Below are positions 1 to 6,852 of a stretch of 10,997 nt of DNA, in pieces. Source of the DNA: Chitinophagaceae bacterium (lineage in GTDB: Bacteria; Bacteroidota; Bacteroidia; Chitinophagales; Chitinophagaceae); assembly GCA_017882205.1 (NCBI GenBank), contig JADGPY010000269.1, forward strand, positions 1-10,997, given 5' to 3'. The translations under genes were made by a program, and so were the position numbers. The number at the start of each line of letters is the position of its first letter. The first letter of the stretch is position 1. Under the pieces are notes generated by a model. That model ran no database searches. It was not told the DNA's origin and worked only from the letters and a program-made list of their open reading frames with translations.

Positions 1-65
1 ACACGAAGAAACACGAAGGGACGTAGCATGCTAAGTCTCTTCGTGTTTCTTCGTGTCTTCGTGTC
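1..65. repeat. Palindromic intergenic repeat (REP/MITE-like hairpin)
   Basis: Positions 1-18 (ACACGAAGAAACACGAAG) are the exact reverse complement of 39-56. The stem continues inwards as GGAC/GTCT (19-22 with 35-38, one G-T pair). The loop itself holds a perfect 10-bp palindrome, TAGCATGCTA (24-33). The right side carries a further CTTCGTGTC (57-65), so the left arm probably continues upstream of the window. The arms are built from the ACACGAAG motif also seen at 2473-2480 and, in related form, at the right end of the window. No coding potential is seen. It could form a cruciform or a very stable RNA hairpin. Its function is unknown. Confidence 0.85.
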
Positions 66-87
66 AAAAAATAAAAAAAAAGCAATT

Positions 88-156
88 ATGAAAAAAGTTA
101 CTGGTATTGGAGGTGTTTTCTTTAAAGCGAATCAAGGTTCAGACAACATCATGTAA
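88..156 (+). pseudogene. Truncated VOC (glyoxalase/bleomycin-resistance) family gene, N-terminal remnant
   Basis: An ATG at 88 opens a 22-codon frame that begins MKKVTGIGGVFFKA and stops at TAA 154-156. From memory, MKKVTGIGG[IV]FFK is the characteristic start of a common Bacteroidota VOC-family protein (first beta strand of a glyoxalase-like fold, usually about 130-160 aa and continuing with 'DP...WY..HLG'). Here the resemblance ends at about codon 13-14, exactly where the 43-bp repeat begins (127). The remaining residues, NQGSDNIM, are simply translated repeat. I infer a gene destroyed by repeat insertion or by repeat-mediated deletion. Nothing later in the window resembles the missing part. 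The remnant itself is clear, but the family call rests on a short motif. Confidence 0.6.
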
Positions 157-181
157 ATCCTCTAATCAAGCAAATCAAGGT
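127..181 (+). repeat. 43-bp-period interspersed repeat, left copy
   Basis: GCGAATCAAGGT (127-138) recurs as GCAAATCAAGGT at 170-181, a period of 43 bp. The 20-mer GCGAATCAAGGTTCAGACAA (127-146) is found exactly, in reverse complement, at 10874-10893. The inner part (151-180, ATG.AAATCCTC.AATCA.GC.AATCAAGG) also aligns with the reverse complement of about 10885-10914. This looks like a dispersed, partly tandem repeat family and not coding sequence, although an open frame crosses it into the FUSC gene. It replaces the body of the VOC-like gene. Confidence 0.8.
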
Positions 182-182
182 C

Positions 183-190
183 TATTTTTG
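183..190 (+). promoter_or_regulatory. Candidate Bacteroidota -7 element for the FUSC gene
   Basis: TATTTTTG matches the Bacteroidota -7 consensus TAnnTTTG exactly and is followed by C, as is common. It lies just after the 43-bp repeat. No convincing -33 TTTG is visible 17-23 bp upstream, because that stretch is repeat sequence. If it is used, transcription would begin at about 195-198, at or next to the GTG at 197. That would argue against the ATG at 107 and suggest a very short or absent leader. This is a motif match only. Confidence 0.4.
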
Positions 191-196
191 CACCTC

Positions 197-2419
197 GTGC
201 AATACTCCCAAAATTATAAAAGCTTTCTAAACAGCCGCTACTTAAGCGAGGCCTTTCGTATAAGCACCGGTATATTACTACCCGCGCTGGTATTGAGTTA
301 TTTTGATATGCTTGCCATGGGAATTGTATTATCCGTAGGGGCATTGTGTGTGAGTGCCACAGATAATCCAGGCCCTGTTCACCACCGCAGAAACGGAATG
401 GTTGCCTGCAACATCCTGATTTTTCTTACCGCGATCATTATTGCACTCGCAGTGCACTCCCCGGTATTGTTAGGAATCATTCTTTTATTACTGAGCTTTA
501 TTTTTTCAATGGCTGCGGTATATGGTGCCAGGGGAGGTTCTATTGGGCTAGCCGCCATCCTCGTAATGATACTCAACCTGCAACATCCATTGTACGGCAG
601 GGATATTCTTATGAATGCATTGTACATCCTTATGGGTGGGGTTTGGTATATGTTGTTCAGCCTCGCCCTTCACCGGCTAAGGCCCTACAAACTAATACAA
701 CAGATATTGGGAGATTGCATCCAGGCCACCGCATCCTACTTAAGAACGCGCGCTTTATTCTATGATAAAAATGTTGCTTATGATGAAAACTACAGGCATC
801 TCCTTCAACAACAGGTAAAAGTTCAGGAAACTCAAACCCTGGTGAGCGAATTACTTTTTAAAACAAGAACTATTGTAAAGGAATCTACCCATATAGGAAG
901 GATACTTGTAATGATCTATCTTGATATTGCTGACCTTTTTGAAAGTGTAATGACCTCATACCAGGAGTATGAAAGCCTTCATCAATATTTTGATGTAACA
1001 ACTATCCTTGAAGAATTGAAAGAGATCATTATGAAGCTTTCCAATGAGCTGGATGATATAGGGGTGGCAGTTAAAAGTGGAACTGCTTCACATCCAAATG
1101 AGACCATGATTCCCCTGATTAAAAAAGTGAGAGATCATTTTAATGAATTGCGACAAAGTTATATGTCTGCCGAAAACGTGGAAGGTTTCTTAAACCTTGG
1201 CAGGATCTTAGGTAATATAGAGGACCTTTCCGATCGCATCCAAATCCTGCATCATTATACATCTTATGATCAGAAGCTGAAGCGAAAATCATTACAACCA
1301 ATCGACTTCGATACTTTGAGAGATCAGCAAAGAATCAAGCCGGAATGGTTTATTGACAACCTGACACTTAGCTCTTCTATTTACCGTCATTCACTTCGTG
1401 TATCCATTGCCGTTCTGGTGGGATATCTTATATCCCTTCCATTACATCTGGGACATAGCTATTGGATCCTGCTGACCATCGTGGTGATATTAAAACCAGC
1501 TTACAGCCTTACTAAAAGCAGGAATAAGGACAGGCTGATAGGAACATTTTTTGGGATCATTCTGGGCGTCATTGTATTATTCCTCATTAAGAATAATTCC
1601 ATCTTGTTTGCGATCATGATCGTCTTCATGGTGAGTAGTTATTTTTTTATGCGCACAAATTACTTCATGAATGTGATGCTGATGACCCCTTACCTTGTAT
1701 TGTTCTTTCATTTATTATATCCAAATGATTTTAAGGTAGTACTAACGGATAGATTGATCGATACTTTCATTGGATCTGTCATCGCCTTTTTGGCAAGCAT
1801 GTTTTTAATGCCTTCCTGGGAGCATAGTAGCATTCGTTCATTCATGATCAATGTTCTGGAAGATAATATCCGGTATTATCGTGCTGTTGGAGCCGCATTT
1901 ATTCCTGGTTCAACGTTACTACCGGAAGCGCAACTACCGGCAAGAAAGCGTGCATTGGTAGCACTTGCAAATGTTTCCGATGCTTTTGCCAGGATGTTGT
2001 CTGAGCCTAAACGCCACCAAAAAGGAATTGAACACATTCATCGTTTTGTAGTGCTCAATCATACATTGAGCTCTCACATTGCAACTCTTTCGTTTTACCT
2101 GAAGTCAATGAAAGACCCATTTAGGTCAAAAGATATTGAAGCTGTAATGAATGATACCATCCTGTATTTTACCATTTCAGTTGCAGTTATTCAACATAGC
2201 CAGGTTAATGATGCATTACCTGGTAAAGAATCCATAAGGAAATTAAATGAGCAATCAGAAGTGTTGTTTGTCAAACGGCAACAGGAATTAAATGAAGGCC
2301 TTATCGAGACTGAAACAAAGGCTACCCTCATAAAGGTAAAATCGGTGGTTGACCAGTTCAATTATATTTATACGATTGCTGTGGATGTATATAAGGTTTG
2401 TAAGGCCATAGAACAATAA
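197..2419 (+). CDS. FUSC/YccS-family inner-membrane protein (putative efflux/transport)
   Basis: A 740-aa integral membrane protein with the duplicated layout of the YccS/YhfK/FUSC (fusaric-acid-resistance-like) family. From the GTG at 197, a first hydrophobic block spans about residues 20-160 and includes GALCVSATDNPGPVHHRRN (48-66). A soluble helical region (about 165-395) follows. A second membrane block (about 398-555) carries HSYWILLTIVVILKP (420-434) and RLIGTFFG (446-453), the typical 'W.LLT..V..P / R..GT..G' signature. The last ~180 residues are cytoplasmic. Family members are linked to export of aromatic acids or related compounds; the substrate here is unknown. Start choice: the frame is open back to an ATG at 107, but those 30 codons only translate the VOC remnant and the 43-bp repeat. 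TTG 188 or GTG 197 places the start sensibly before SFLNSRYLSEAFR. No terminator hairpin is seen downstream, only a T8 run (2425-2432). Confidence 0.85.
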   Translation: MQYSQNYKSFLNSRYLSEAFRISTGILLPALVLSYFDMLAMGIVLSVGALCVSATDNPGPVHHRRNGMVACNILIFLTAIIIALAVHSPVLLGIILLLLSFIFSMAAVYGARGGSIGLAAILVMILNLQHPLYGRDILMNALYILMGGVWYMLFSLALHRLRPYKLIQQILGDCIQATASYLRTRALFYDKNVAYDENYRHLLQQQVKVQETQTLVSELLFKTRTIVKESTHIGRILVMIYLDIADLFESVMTSYQEYESLHQYFDVTTILEELKEIIMKLSNELDDIGVAVKSGTASHPNETMIPLIKKVRDHFNELRQSYMSAENVEGFLNLGRILGNIEDLSDRIQILHHYTSYDQKLKRKSLQPIDFDTLRDQQRIKPEWFIDNLTLSSSIYRHSLRVSIAVLVGYLISLPLHLGHSYWILLTIVVILKPAYSLTKSRNKDRLIGTFFGIILGVIVLFLIKNNSILFAIMIVFMVSSYFFMRTNYFMNVMLMTPYLVLFFHLLYPNDFKVVLTDRLIDTFIGSVIAFLASMFLMPSWEHSSIRSFMINVLEDNIRYYRAVGAAFIPGSTLLPEAQLPARKRALVALANVSDAFARMLSEPKRHQKGIEHIHRFVVLNHTLSSHIATLSFYLKSMKDPFRSKDIEAVMNDTILYFTISVAVIQHSQVNDALPGKESIRKLNEQSEVLFVKRQQELNEGLIETETKATLIKVKSVVDQFNYIYTIAVDVYKVCKAIEQ

Positions 2420-2431
2420 GAACATTTTTTT

Positions 2432-2479
2432 TGCCACAAACACATAAAGACACAAAGAATTTTCATAGAGAACACGAAG
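2432..2479. repeat. Short-unit intergenic repeat patch (ACACnnAAG type)
   Basis: TTGCCACAAACACATAAAGA and what follows consist of degenerate 8-9-bp units (ACACATAAAG, ACACAAAGAA), then TTTTCATAGAGAACACGAAG. The ACACGAAG unit is that of the palindrome at 1-65, and the patch resembles 10971-10997. It is non-coding and lies just after the FUSC stop codon. A small inverted repeat follows (ACCCT 2482-2486 with AGGGT 2494-2498) but has no T run, so I do not call a terminator. Confidence 0.65.
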
Positions 2480-2531
2480 TGACCCTTTAAAATAGGGTAC
2501 TTATGGTGGAAAAGTTAACAATCCCCAATCT

Positions 2532-2561
2532 TCTGATATTGTTTTGATTGCAGTACTTTTG
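2532..2561 (+). promoter_or_regulatory. Promoter for the outer-membrane receptor gene
   Basis: TACTTTTG (2554-2561) matches the Bacteroidota -7 consensus TAnnTTTG perfectly. TCTG (2532-2535), 18 bp upstream, is a one-mismatch -33 TTTG. Transcription would begin at about 2566-2570, leaving a leader of roughly 25 nt that contains the GGAGG ribosome site. The gene is therefore likely to be transcribed separately from the upstream FUSC gene. Confidence 0.5.
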
Positions 2562-2581
2562 ACACCTGAAAATAATTAACT

Positions 2582-2586
2582 GGAGG
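2582..2586 (+). promoter_or_regulatory. Shine-Dalgarno site deciding the start at 2593
   Basis: GGAGG lies 6 bases before the ATG at 2593. This favours that ATG over the GTG at 2587, which touches the site, and over the ATG at 2620. Strong Shine-Dalgarno sites are the exception in Bacteroidota, where many genes have AT-rich leaders without one, so this points to efficient translation of the receptor. Confidence 0.6.
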
Positions 2587-2592
2587 GTGCAA

Positions 2593-5010
2593 ATGAATTT
2601 GTCGTCAATTTGTGAAATAATGAGGAAGCTTGTACCTGTCATTATTCTATTCTTTTCTCTAAACGCCTCCGCTCAAACTACCTTAGGCATTTCCGGAACA
2701 ATCATTGATTCAAATACCAAACTTCCAATTGAATTAGCCAGTGTTCAACTCTTGCAGGATAGTATTGTAGTAAAAGCTACTGCAACTGATCGCAAGGGGA
2801 AATTCATGTTGGAAAAGGTAACCCCAGGAAAGTATGTACTGGCATTTACTTTTATTGGTTATGAAAAACGACTGGATACTGTTAACGTTGCGGGGCAAAA
2901 AGTGAATACTGGTGTAATTGCATTGTCTTCCTCTTCGAAACAACTGAAAACTGTTGTTGTTTTATCCAGGAAATCACTCCTGAATTCATCCATCGACAGG
3001 AAAATATACAATGTTGGCCAGGACGTTATGTCCGGGAGTGGATCAGCAAGTGATATCCTTACAAATATCCCCTCTGTAGAAGTAGATATTGATGGCAATA
3101 TAAGCCTCAGGGGATCTACAGAAGTCATGATCCTTATCAATGGCAAGCCTTCGCCCCAGATGGGTAAATCAAGGGCAGAAGTGCTTGAACAAATGCCTGC
3201 CAATACAATTGAACGGATTGAAGTGATCACTAATCCCTCAGCAAAGTATTTGCCTGATGGCACGTCCGGTATCATCAACCTTGTCATGAAGAAAAATAGC
3301 AAGACCGGATTCAACGGATCGGCCATTGCAAATGCAGGTAATAAGGACCGTTACAATGGTAGTATAAGCCTGAACTATAGTCCAGGTAGAATTAATCTTT
3401 ATGGTAATTATGCCATCAGGCGCGATAACCGGTCAAGGATGAATATAATCAACCGGCAGCAACTTGATTCAACCGGCAAGATCCAGGGCTACTACGATGA
3501 GCCAAATCAATCTCTTTCAAAGCCATTGGGACATAAAGCAACTATAGGGGCTGAATATGCTCTTGACCTTCACAATTGTATTGGTGGATCGCTAAACTAT
3601 TCCTACCGCTTTATGAAAAAAGAAGATGTTGTCAATAAGTATTTCTATAACCTTAATCATGACCTCATACAACAGTATGATAGGCTGCGCTATGATCCCG
3701 AAACCGAGATCGAAAAGGATGCAACTATTTTTTGGCAATACAATTTTAATATTGAAGGTCATGAGATACGTTTCGAATATAACAAAGCCATCCAGGATGA
3801 GGTGGAGGATAATCACTACACAAATGTCTACAAATATCCGCTGGCACCTAATTCCTACGATAACACGTTGATCAAACATTCGGAGAACCTGGATCACTTT
3901 GCAATAGATTATTCCAGGCCCATCTCCGAGAATTCCAGGCTGGAACTTGGATATGATGGATCTTTTACCTTACAGAAGCCTGTGTACTATGGTGAGTTTT
4001 ATGATATCACAATGAATAAGTTTGTCAAGGACCCGATGAAGACGAATAACTTTATTTATGAGCAGGCCATAAACGCTTTATATGCAACCTACCAATATAA
4101 TTATAGCAAGTTTGGTTATCTGGCAGGCCTAAGGATGGAACAATCAGATATTGATGCAACCCTGGTAACGAAAGATTCTGTTATCACAAACAATTTCTTT
4201 AAACTTTATCCTACTATTCATTTGAGCTATAAATTACCTCATGGCGATATTCAATTAAACTATAGCAGTAGGGTTTATCGTCCGGAAGCTGACGATCTGA
4301 ACCCTTTCCCGGAATACCGCGATCCCAGAAATCTAAGAGTTGGAAATCCAAAGCTACTACCAGAGATCACCAATTCAGTTGAACTTGGTTATAAATACCA
4401 GGATGATAAAGTTTCATTTGTACCAAGCCTGTATTATTCCTATAAACAATACGCCTTCACAGAGGTGATTACTAAATTGGATGATTCAACCTTACTCACA
4501 ACACAACAGAACTTATCAAATGATCAATCTTCCGGACTTGAATTGATCTTTTCTGCCAAGCCGGCAAAATTTTTCAGTGTCAACCTGAATGCGAACTTTT
4601 TTTACAATACCATTGATGCCTCTTCCCTTGGCTTTAGTTCAAAGAAATCGATTGTCTCGATGAGCGCTACTTTCAACACAATCTTCGCTATCACATCTGG
4701 CACAATGTTACAGATCAGTAGTAATTATCGATCTGCGCAGTTAACGCCACAAGGAAAATTATATGCTTCATTTGTATTCAACTCAGGTCTTCGCCAGGAT
4801 CTATTTAAAAAGAAAATATCCATTACACTTACGGGGTCTGATCTGTTAAGAACACTAGAGCAAAAGACAGAATTAAATACCTCGTTTTTAAATCAGACCA
4901 TCATGAGTAAAAGAGATGCCCAAATTCTATACCTGGGTGTTAGTTATCACTTTGGCAAGCTACTTAAAAAGAGCAACGAAGAAAAGATGCAGTTTGATAA
5001 TAGTTTGTAG
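2593..5010 (+). CDS. TonB-dependent-receptor-like outer-membrane protein (OMP_b-brl_3 family)
   Basis: An 805-aa outer-membrane beta-barrel protein. Residues 1-27 are a signal peptide cleaved at ASA|Q28. About 31-115 form a carboxypeptidase-regulatory-like beta-sandwich (GTIIDSNTKLPIELASVQLL, then GKFMLEKVTPGKYVLAFTFIGYE). About 130-235 form the plug, with the hallmark LRGSTEVMILINGKP (172-186) and IERIEVITNPSAKY (206-219) followed by PDGTSGIINLVMKK. The remainder is a barrel of alternating aromatic strands ending near ILYLGVSYHFGK. This architecture (PF13715/PF13620-like domain, plug, PF14905-like barrel) is common in Bacteroidota. It lacks neighbours such as a SusD gene, so it is not a classic polysaccharide-utilisation receptor. 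Its substrate is unknown. The final ~15 residues after the last strand (LKKSNEEKMQFDNSL) are an unusual polar tail, since barrels normally end in an aromatic residue. Confidence 0.88.
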   Translation: MNLSSICEIMRKLVPVIILFFSLNASAQTTLGISGTIIDSNTKLPIELASVQLLQDSIVVKATATDRKGKFMLEKVTPGKYVLAFTFIGYEKRLDTVNVAGQKVNTGVIALSSSSKQLKTVVVLSRKSLLNSSIDRKIYNVGQDVMSGSGSASDILTNIPSVEVDIDGNISLRGSTEVMILINGKPSPQMGKSRAEVLEQMPANTIERIEVITNPSAKYLPDGTSGIINLVMKKNSKTGFNGSAIANAGNKDRYNGSISLNYSPGRINLYGNYAIRRDNRSRMNIINRQQLDSTGKIQGYYDEPNQSLSKPLGHKATIGAEYALDLHNCIGGSLNYSYRFMKKEDVVNKYFYNLNHDLIQQYDRLRYDPETEIEKDATIFWQYNFNIEGHEIRFEYNKAIQDEVEDNHYTNVYKYPLAPNSYDNTLIKHSENLDHFAIDYSRPISENSRLELGYDGSFTLQKPVYYGEFYDITMNKFVKDPMKTNNFIYEQAINALYATYQYNYSKFGYLAGLRMEQSDIDATLVTKDSVITNNFFKLYPTIHLSYKLPHGDIQLNYSSRVYRPEADDLNPFPEYRDPRNLRVGNPKLLPEITNSVELGYKYQDDKVSFVPSLYYSYKQYAFTEVITKLDDSTLLTTQQNLSNDQSSGLELIFSAKPAKFFSVNLNANFFYNTIDASSLGFSSKKSIVSMSATFNTIFAITSGTMLQISSNYRSAQLTPQGKLYASFVFNSGLRQDLFKKKISITLTGSDLLRTLEQKTELNTSFLNQTIMSKRDAQILYLGVSYHFGKLLKKSNEEKMQFDNSL

Positions 5011-5051
5011 GTATCTGCAGTGCACACTTTTGATCCCAACCTTTGCTAGTA

Positions 5052-5771
5052 TTACTGCGCAACTACCTGCTGCTTTCTGATTTTATTTAATAACCATATT
5101 GAAATGATAAGCCAAACAATACTAAGACAAAATCCCGCTACTACATCACTGGCATAATGAACATGCAGGTACACCCTGCTGGTGGCAATCAAACAACACA
5201 ATAAAAATAGGGTCAATGAAAATAAGTATTTCCATCTCTTCTTTATTGGAGTTTTCCAGATAAGATAAGTAATCAGTCCAAAAAATGTGAAGGATGAAAA
5301 GGAATGTCCACTGGGGAAACTAAAGCCCTGTACATTGGCTACCAACTCATCTGAAGGCCTGGATCGGTGAAAAATATCTTTCAGTATAAATAGCCCCATG
5401 GTGCTCGTCAGGCCAATGGTAGCAACTTGTATGGATAGTTTCTTATTGCTTCTTTTAAAAAGGAAATATCCGGATAGAATAAGATATGCGGGAAGCAAGA
5501 ATAATGTGGAACCAAAAAAGGTGATCACCAACATGATATTGGTGGTTCGGGCAGAGATAATGGAATCCATGATTTTGAAAACAAAAAGATCGAAATTGTT
5601 TTCGTGTTCCAATACAATTTCAGTAGCAATCAGCCAAAAAACAAATAGGGTAAATAAAAACAGGCAAATAATTAAAAGGCTTATCCAGGTAATTTTGAAT
5701 ATTTTATTATTGTTTCTATCCTCTGCCAATTTATCTAAAATTATACACCACTTCCGGCAACAATTTACCAT
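5052..5771 (-). CDS. PAP2-family membrane phosphatase, six-span
   Basis: A polytopic type-2 phosphatidic-acid-phosphatase family protein. It probably dephosphorylates a lipid phosphate or lipid pyrophosphate (undecaprenyl-PP, phosphatidylglycerol-phosphate or lipid A type substrates) on the outer face of the inner membrane. Counting from the ATG at 5771 (239 aa), all three catalytic motifs are intact: KDIFHRSRP (131-139), PSGH (153-156) and SRVYLHVHYASD (198-209, with R199, H205 and D209). Six hydrophobic spans lie near 27-49, 78-105, 112-130, 158-172, 182-200 and 210-228. The gene overlaps the upstream PAP2 gene by 41 bp if the ATG is used. The first 14 residues (MVNCCRKWCIILDK) merely translate the neighbour's tail in another frame. 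A TTG at 5729, one base after the neighbour's TAA, would give a more natural 225-aa protein with coupled translation. The family is certain; the substrate and start are not. Confidence 0.87.
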   Translation of the reverse strand: MVNCCRKWCIILDKLAEDRNNNKIFKITWISLLIICLFLFTLFVFWLIATEIVLEHENNFDLFVFKIMDSIISARTTNIMLVITFFGSTLFLLPAYLILSGYFLFKRSNKKLSIQVATIGLTSTMGLFILKDIFHRSRPSDELVANVQGFSFPSGHSFSSFTFFGLITYLIWKTPIKKRWKYLFSLTLFLLCCLIATSRVYLHVHYASDVVAGFCLSIVWLIISIWLLNKIRKQQVVAQ

Positions 5772-6696
5772 AGAACGGCTGCATGGTGAATGAAACAATA
5801 CCTTTTTTAGGCTGTCTCAATCTCATGAATCTATGATAATTATTGACAACTTCCATACCTGCAAGATATCCGACTGTAGCACCAGTCAATACATCTGAAG
5901 CCCAGTGCACGTTTTCGGCTATTCTGCTTAAGCCAACAAGGGTTGCAGCACTATACGCAATAATGGGTACTATTGGGGTATTATTATATTCCTTTGCAAA
6001 AACTGTTGCAGCTGCAAAGGCTACCGTGGTATGTCCTGAAGGGAAAGAACTATATATATTTTTACCATTCGCATCTTTGGCTGTTGGAGCAAAAGGCCCC
6101 AAAAAATTTGGTTCAGCTTCCAGCGTAGAACCATATACCGAAGGCCTCGTTCTGCCAGAAATATATTTCAAAATACTCTCCAGGGCACCTCCTGTAATAT
6201 ACGCCTGGGTTGCCAGTAGTGTGGTGGTTTTCATTTTATTGCTTTTGAAAATAATACCATAGGCCCCGAAGCCAGCAAGGGTATAGAATTCGTAGCTTGC
6301 GCCAAACCTGGTTACATAATCACTCACATGTTGTAAGCCGGGATTATTATCTAAAAGCCTGATGGAAAATTTTTGTATGGGTTCGTCCGATAGGGCTACT
6401 GCACCAAAAACCACTGCCCATTTTGCAAATTTGCCCCAATCCTTGCCTGTCATATGAAAAGGCTTAGTAAATTCCTGCTTCAGGTCGCTTCCGAGCAATA
6501 CGAAATAGGTTTTGAAGTTGAGGTTGGTATTCTCATTGTAGTGTTTGGGGTTGATAATATTAGTTTGGCCCCCGGCAGCTTCGGTTTTCTTGTTAAGGCT
6601 ATCCAGCTTTTTAACAAGAGTATCAGTTCTTTGTGAGAACCCTGCAAATGGTATCGACAATAAAATAGCAAGAATTAGTCGTATTTCCTTCTTCAT
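5731..6696 (-). CDS. PAP2-family phosphatase with signal peptide
   Basis: A 321-aa exported PAP2-superfamily acid phosphatase. A signal peptide (MKKEIRLILAILLSIPFAGFS) is cleaved before Q22. About 23-60 form a polar linker. The PAP2 core carries KYISGRTRP (177-185), PSGH (219-222) and SRIAENVHWASD (257-268, with R258, H264 and D268). All catalytic residues are present. The region has moderate hydrophobic stretches (92-103, 137-150, 157-171, 224-234, 240-256, 269-283), so the protein is probably membrane-anchored with its active site facing the periplasm. The frame extends to 6795, but the MKKE start at 6696 gives a proper signal peptide, while the extra 33 residues do not look like an N-terminus. 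It is the first gene of a two-gene unit with the second PAP2 gene. Candidate roles are lipid A phosphatase (LpxE/LpxF-like) or undecaprenyl-PP phosphatase; sequence alone does not decide. Confidence 0.88.
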   Translation of the reverse strand: MKKEIRLILAILLSIPFAGFSQRTDTLVKKLDSLNKKTEAAGGQTNIINPKHYNENTNLNFKTYFVLLGSDLKQEFTKPFHMTGKDWGKFAKWAVVFGAVALSDEPIQKFSIRLLDNNPGLQHVSDYVTRFGASYEFYTLAGFGAYGIIFKSNKMKTTTLLATQAYITGGALESILKYISGRTRPSVYGSTLEAEPNFLGPFAPTAKDANGKNIYSSFPSGHTTVAFAAATVFAKEYNNTPIVPIIAYSAATLVGLSRIAENVHWASDVLTGATVGYLAGMEVVNNYHRFMRLRQPKKGIVSFTMQPFYGKLLPEVVYNFR

Positions 6697-6727
6697 TATT
6701 AATTGTTTTAGAAAGTTACAATAGACC

Positions 6728-6754
6728 CAAAGCAATAAGTAGACCATTTTTGAA
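6728..6754 (-). promoter_or_regulatory. Weak promoter candidate for the PAP2 pair
   Basis: Read on the minus strand, 6735-6728 is TTGCTTTG, one mismatch from the -7 consensus TAnnTTTG. It would place transcription start near 6722, about 25 nt before the MKKE start codon. The -33 position (6754-6752) reads TTC instead of TTG, so support is weak. It fits the choice of the 6696 start because the longer frame would begin upstream of this promoter. Confidence 0.25.
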
Positions 6755-6852
6755 CCTTTTACTTCGTTTGAAAATGGCTGCCAGGGAATGACCATTTGTT
6801 ACCCTAATATGTCCAGTTACTAAATAGATGTAAAAAAGTAGAAAACAGGTAT

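Noticed and set aside
127..181. Possible CRISPR-like repeat pair
   Set aside because: There are only two degenerate 12-bp copies with a 43-bp period. The intervening sequence is itself part of the dispersed repeat, and no cas genes are present.
2482..2498. Hairpin ACCCT/AGGGT after the FUSC gene as a terminator
   Set aside because: It has only five base pairs and no T run. The T8 run at 2425-2432 lies before it and has no stem.
2859..3326. 155-codon minus-strand open frame inside the receptor gene
   Set aside because: It lies opposite the conserved plug domain and has no recognisable motif, so it is a shadow of the real gene.
5011..5051. Bidirectional terminator between the converging receptor and PAP2 genes
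   Set aside because: No stem followed by a T run could be found on either strand in this 41-bp gap.
5843..6262. 139-codon + strand open frame inside the PAP2 gene
   Set aside because: It lies antisense to a gene with intact catalytic motifs. Its composition is that of a mirrored frame and it has no start signals.
6697..6795. 33-residue N-terminal extension of the signal-peptide PAP2 gene (start at 6795)
   Set aside because: The extension does not look like a secretion signal, while the ATG at 6696 begins a textbook signal peptide cleaved before Gln. The extension is probably open by chance.
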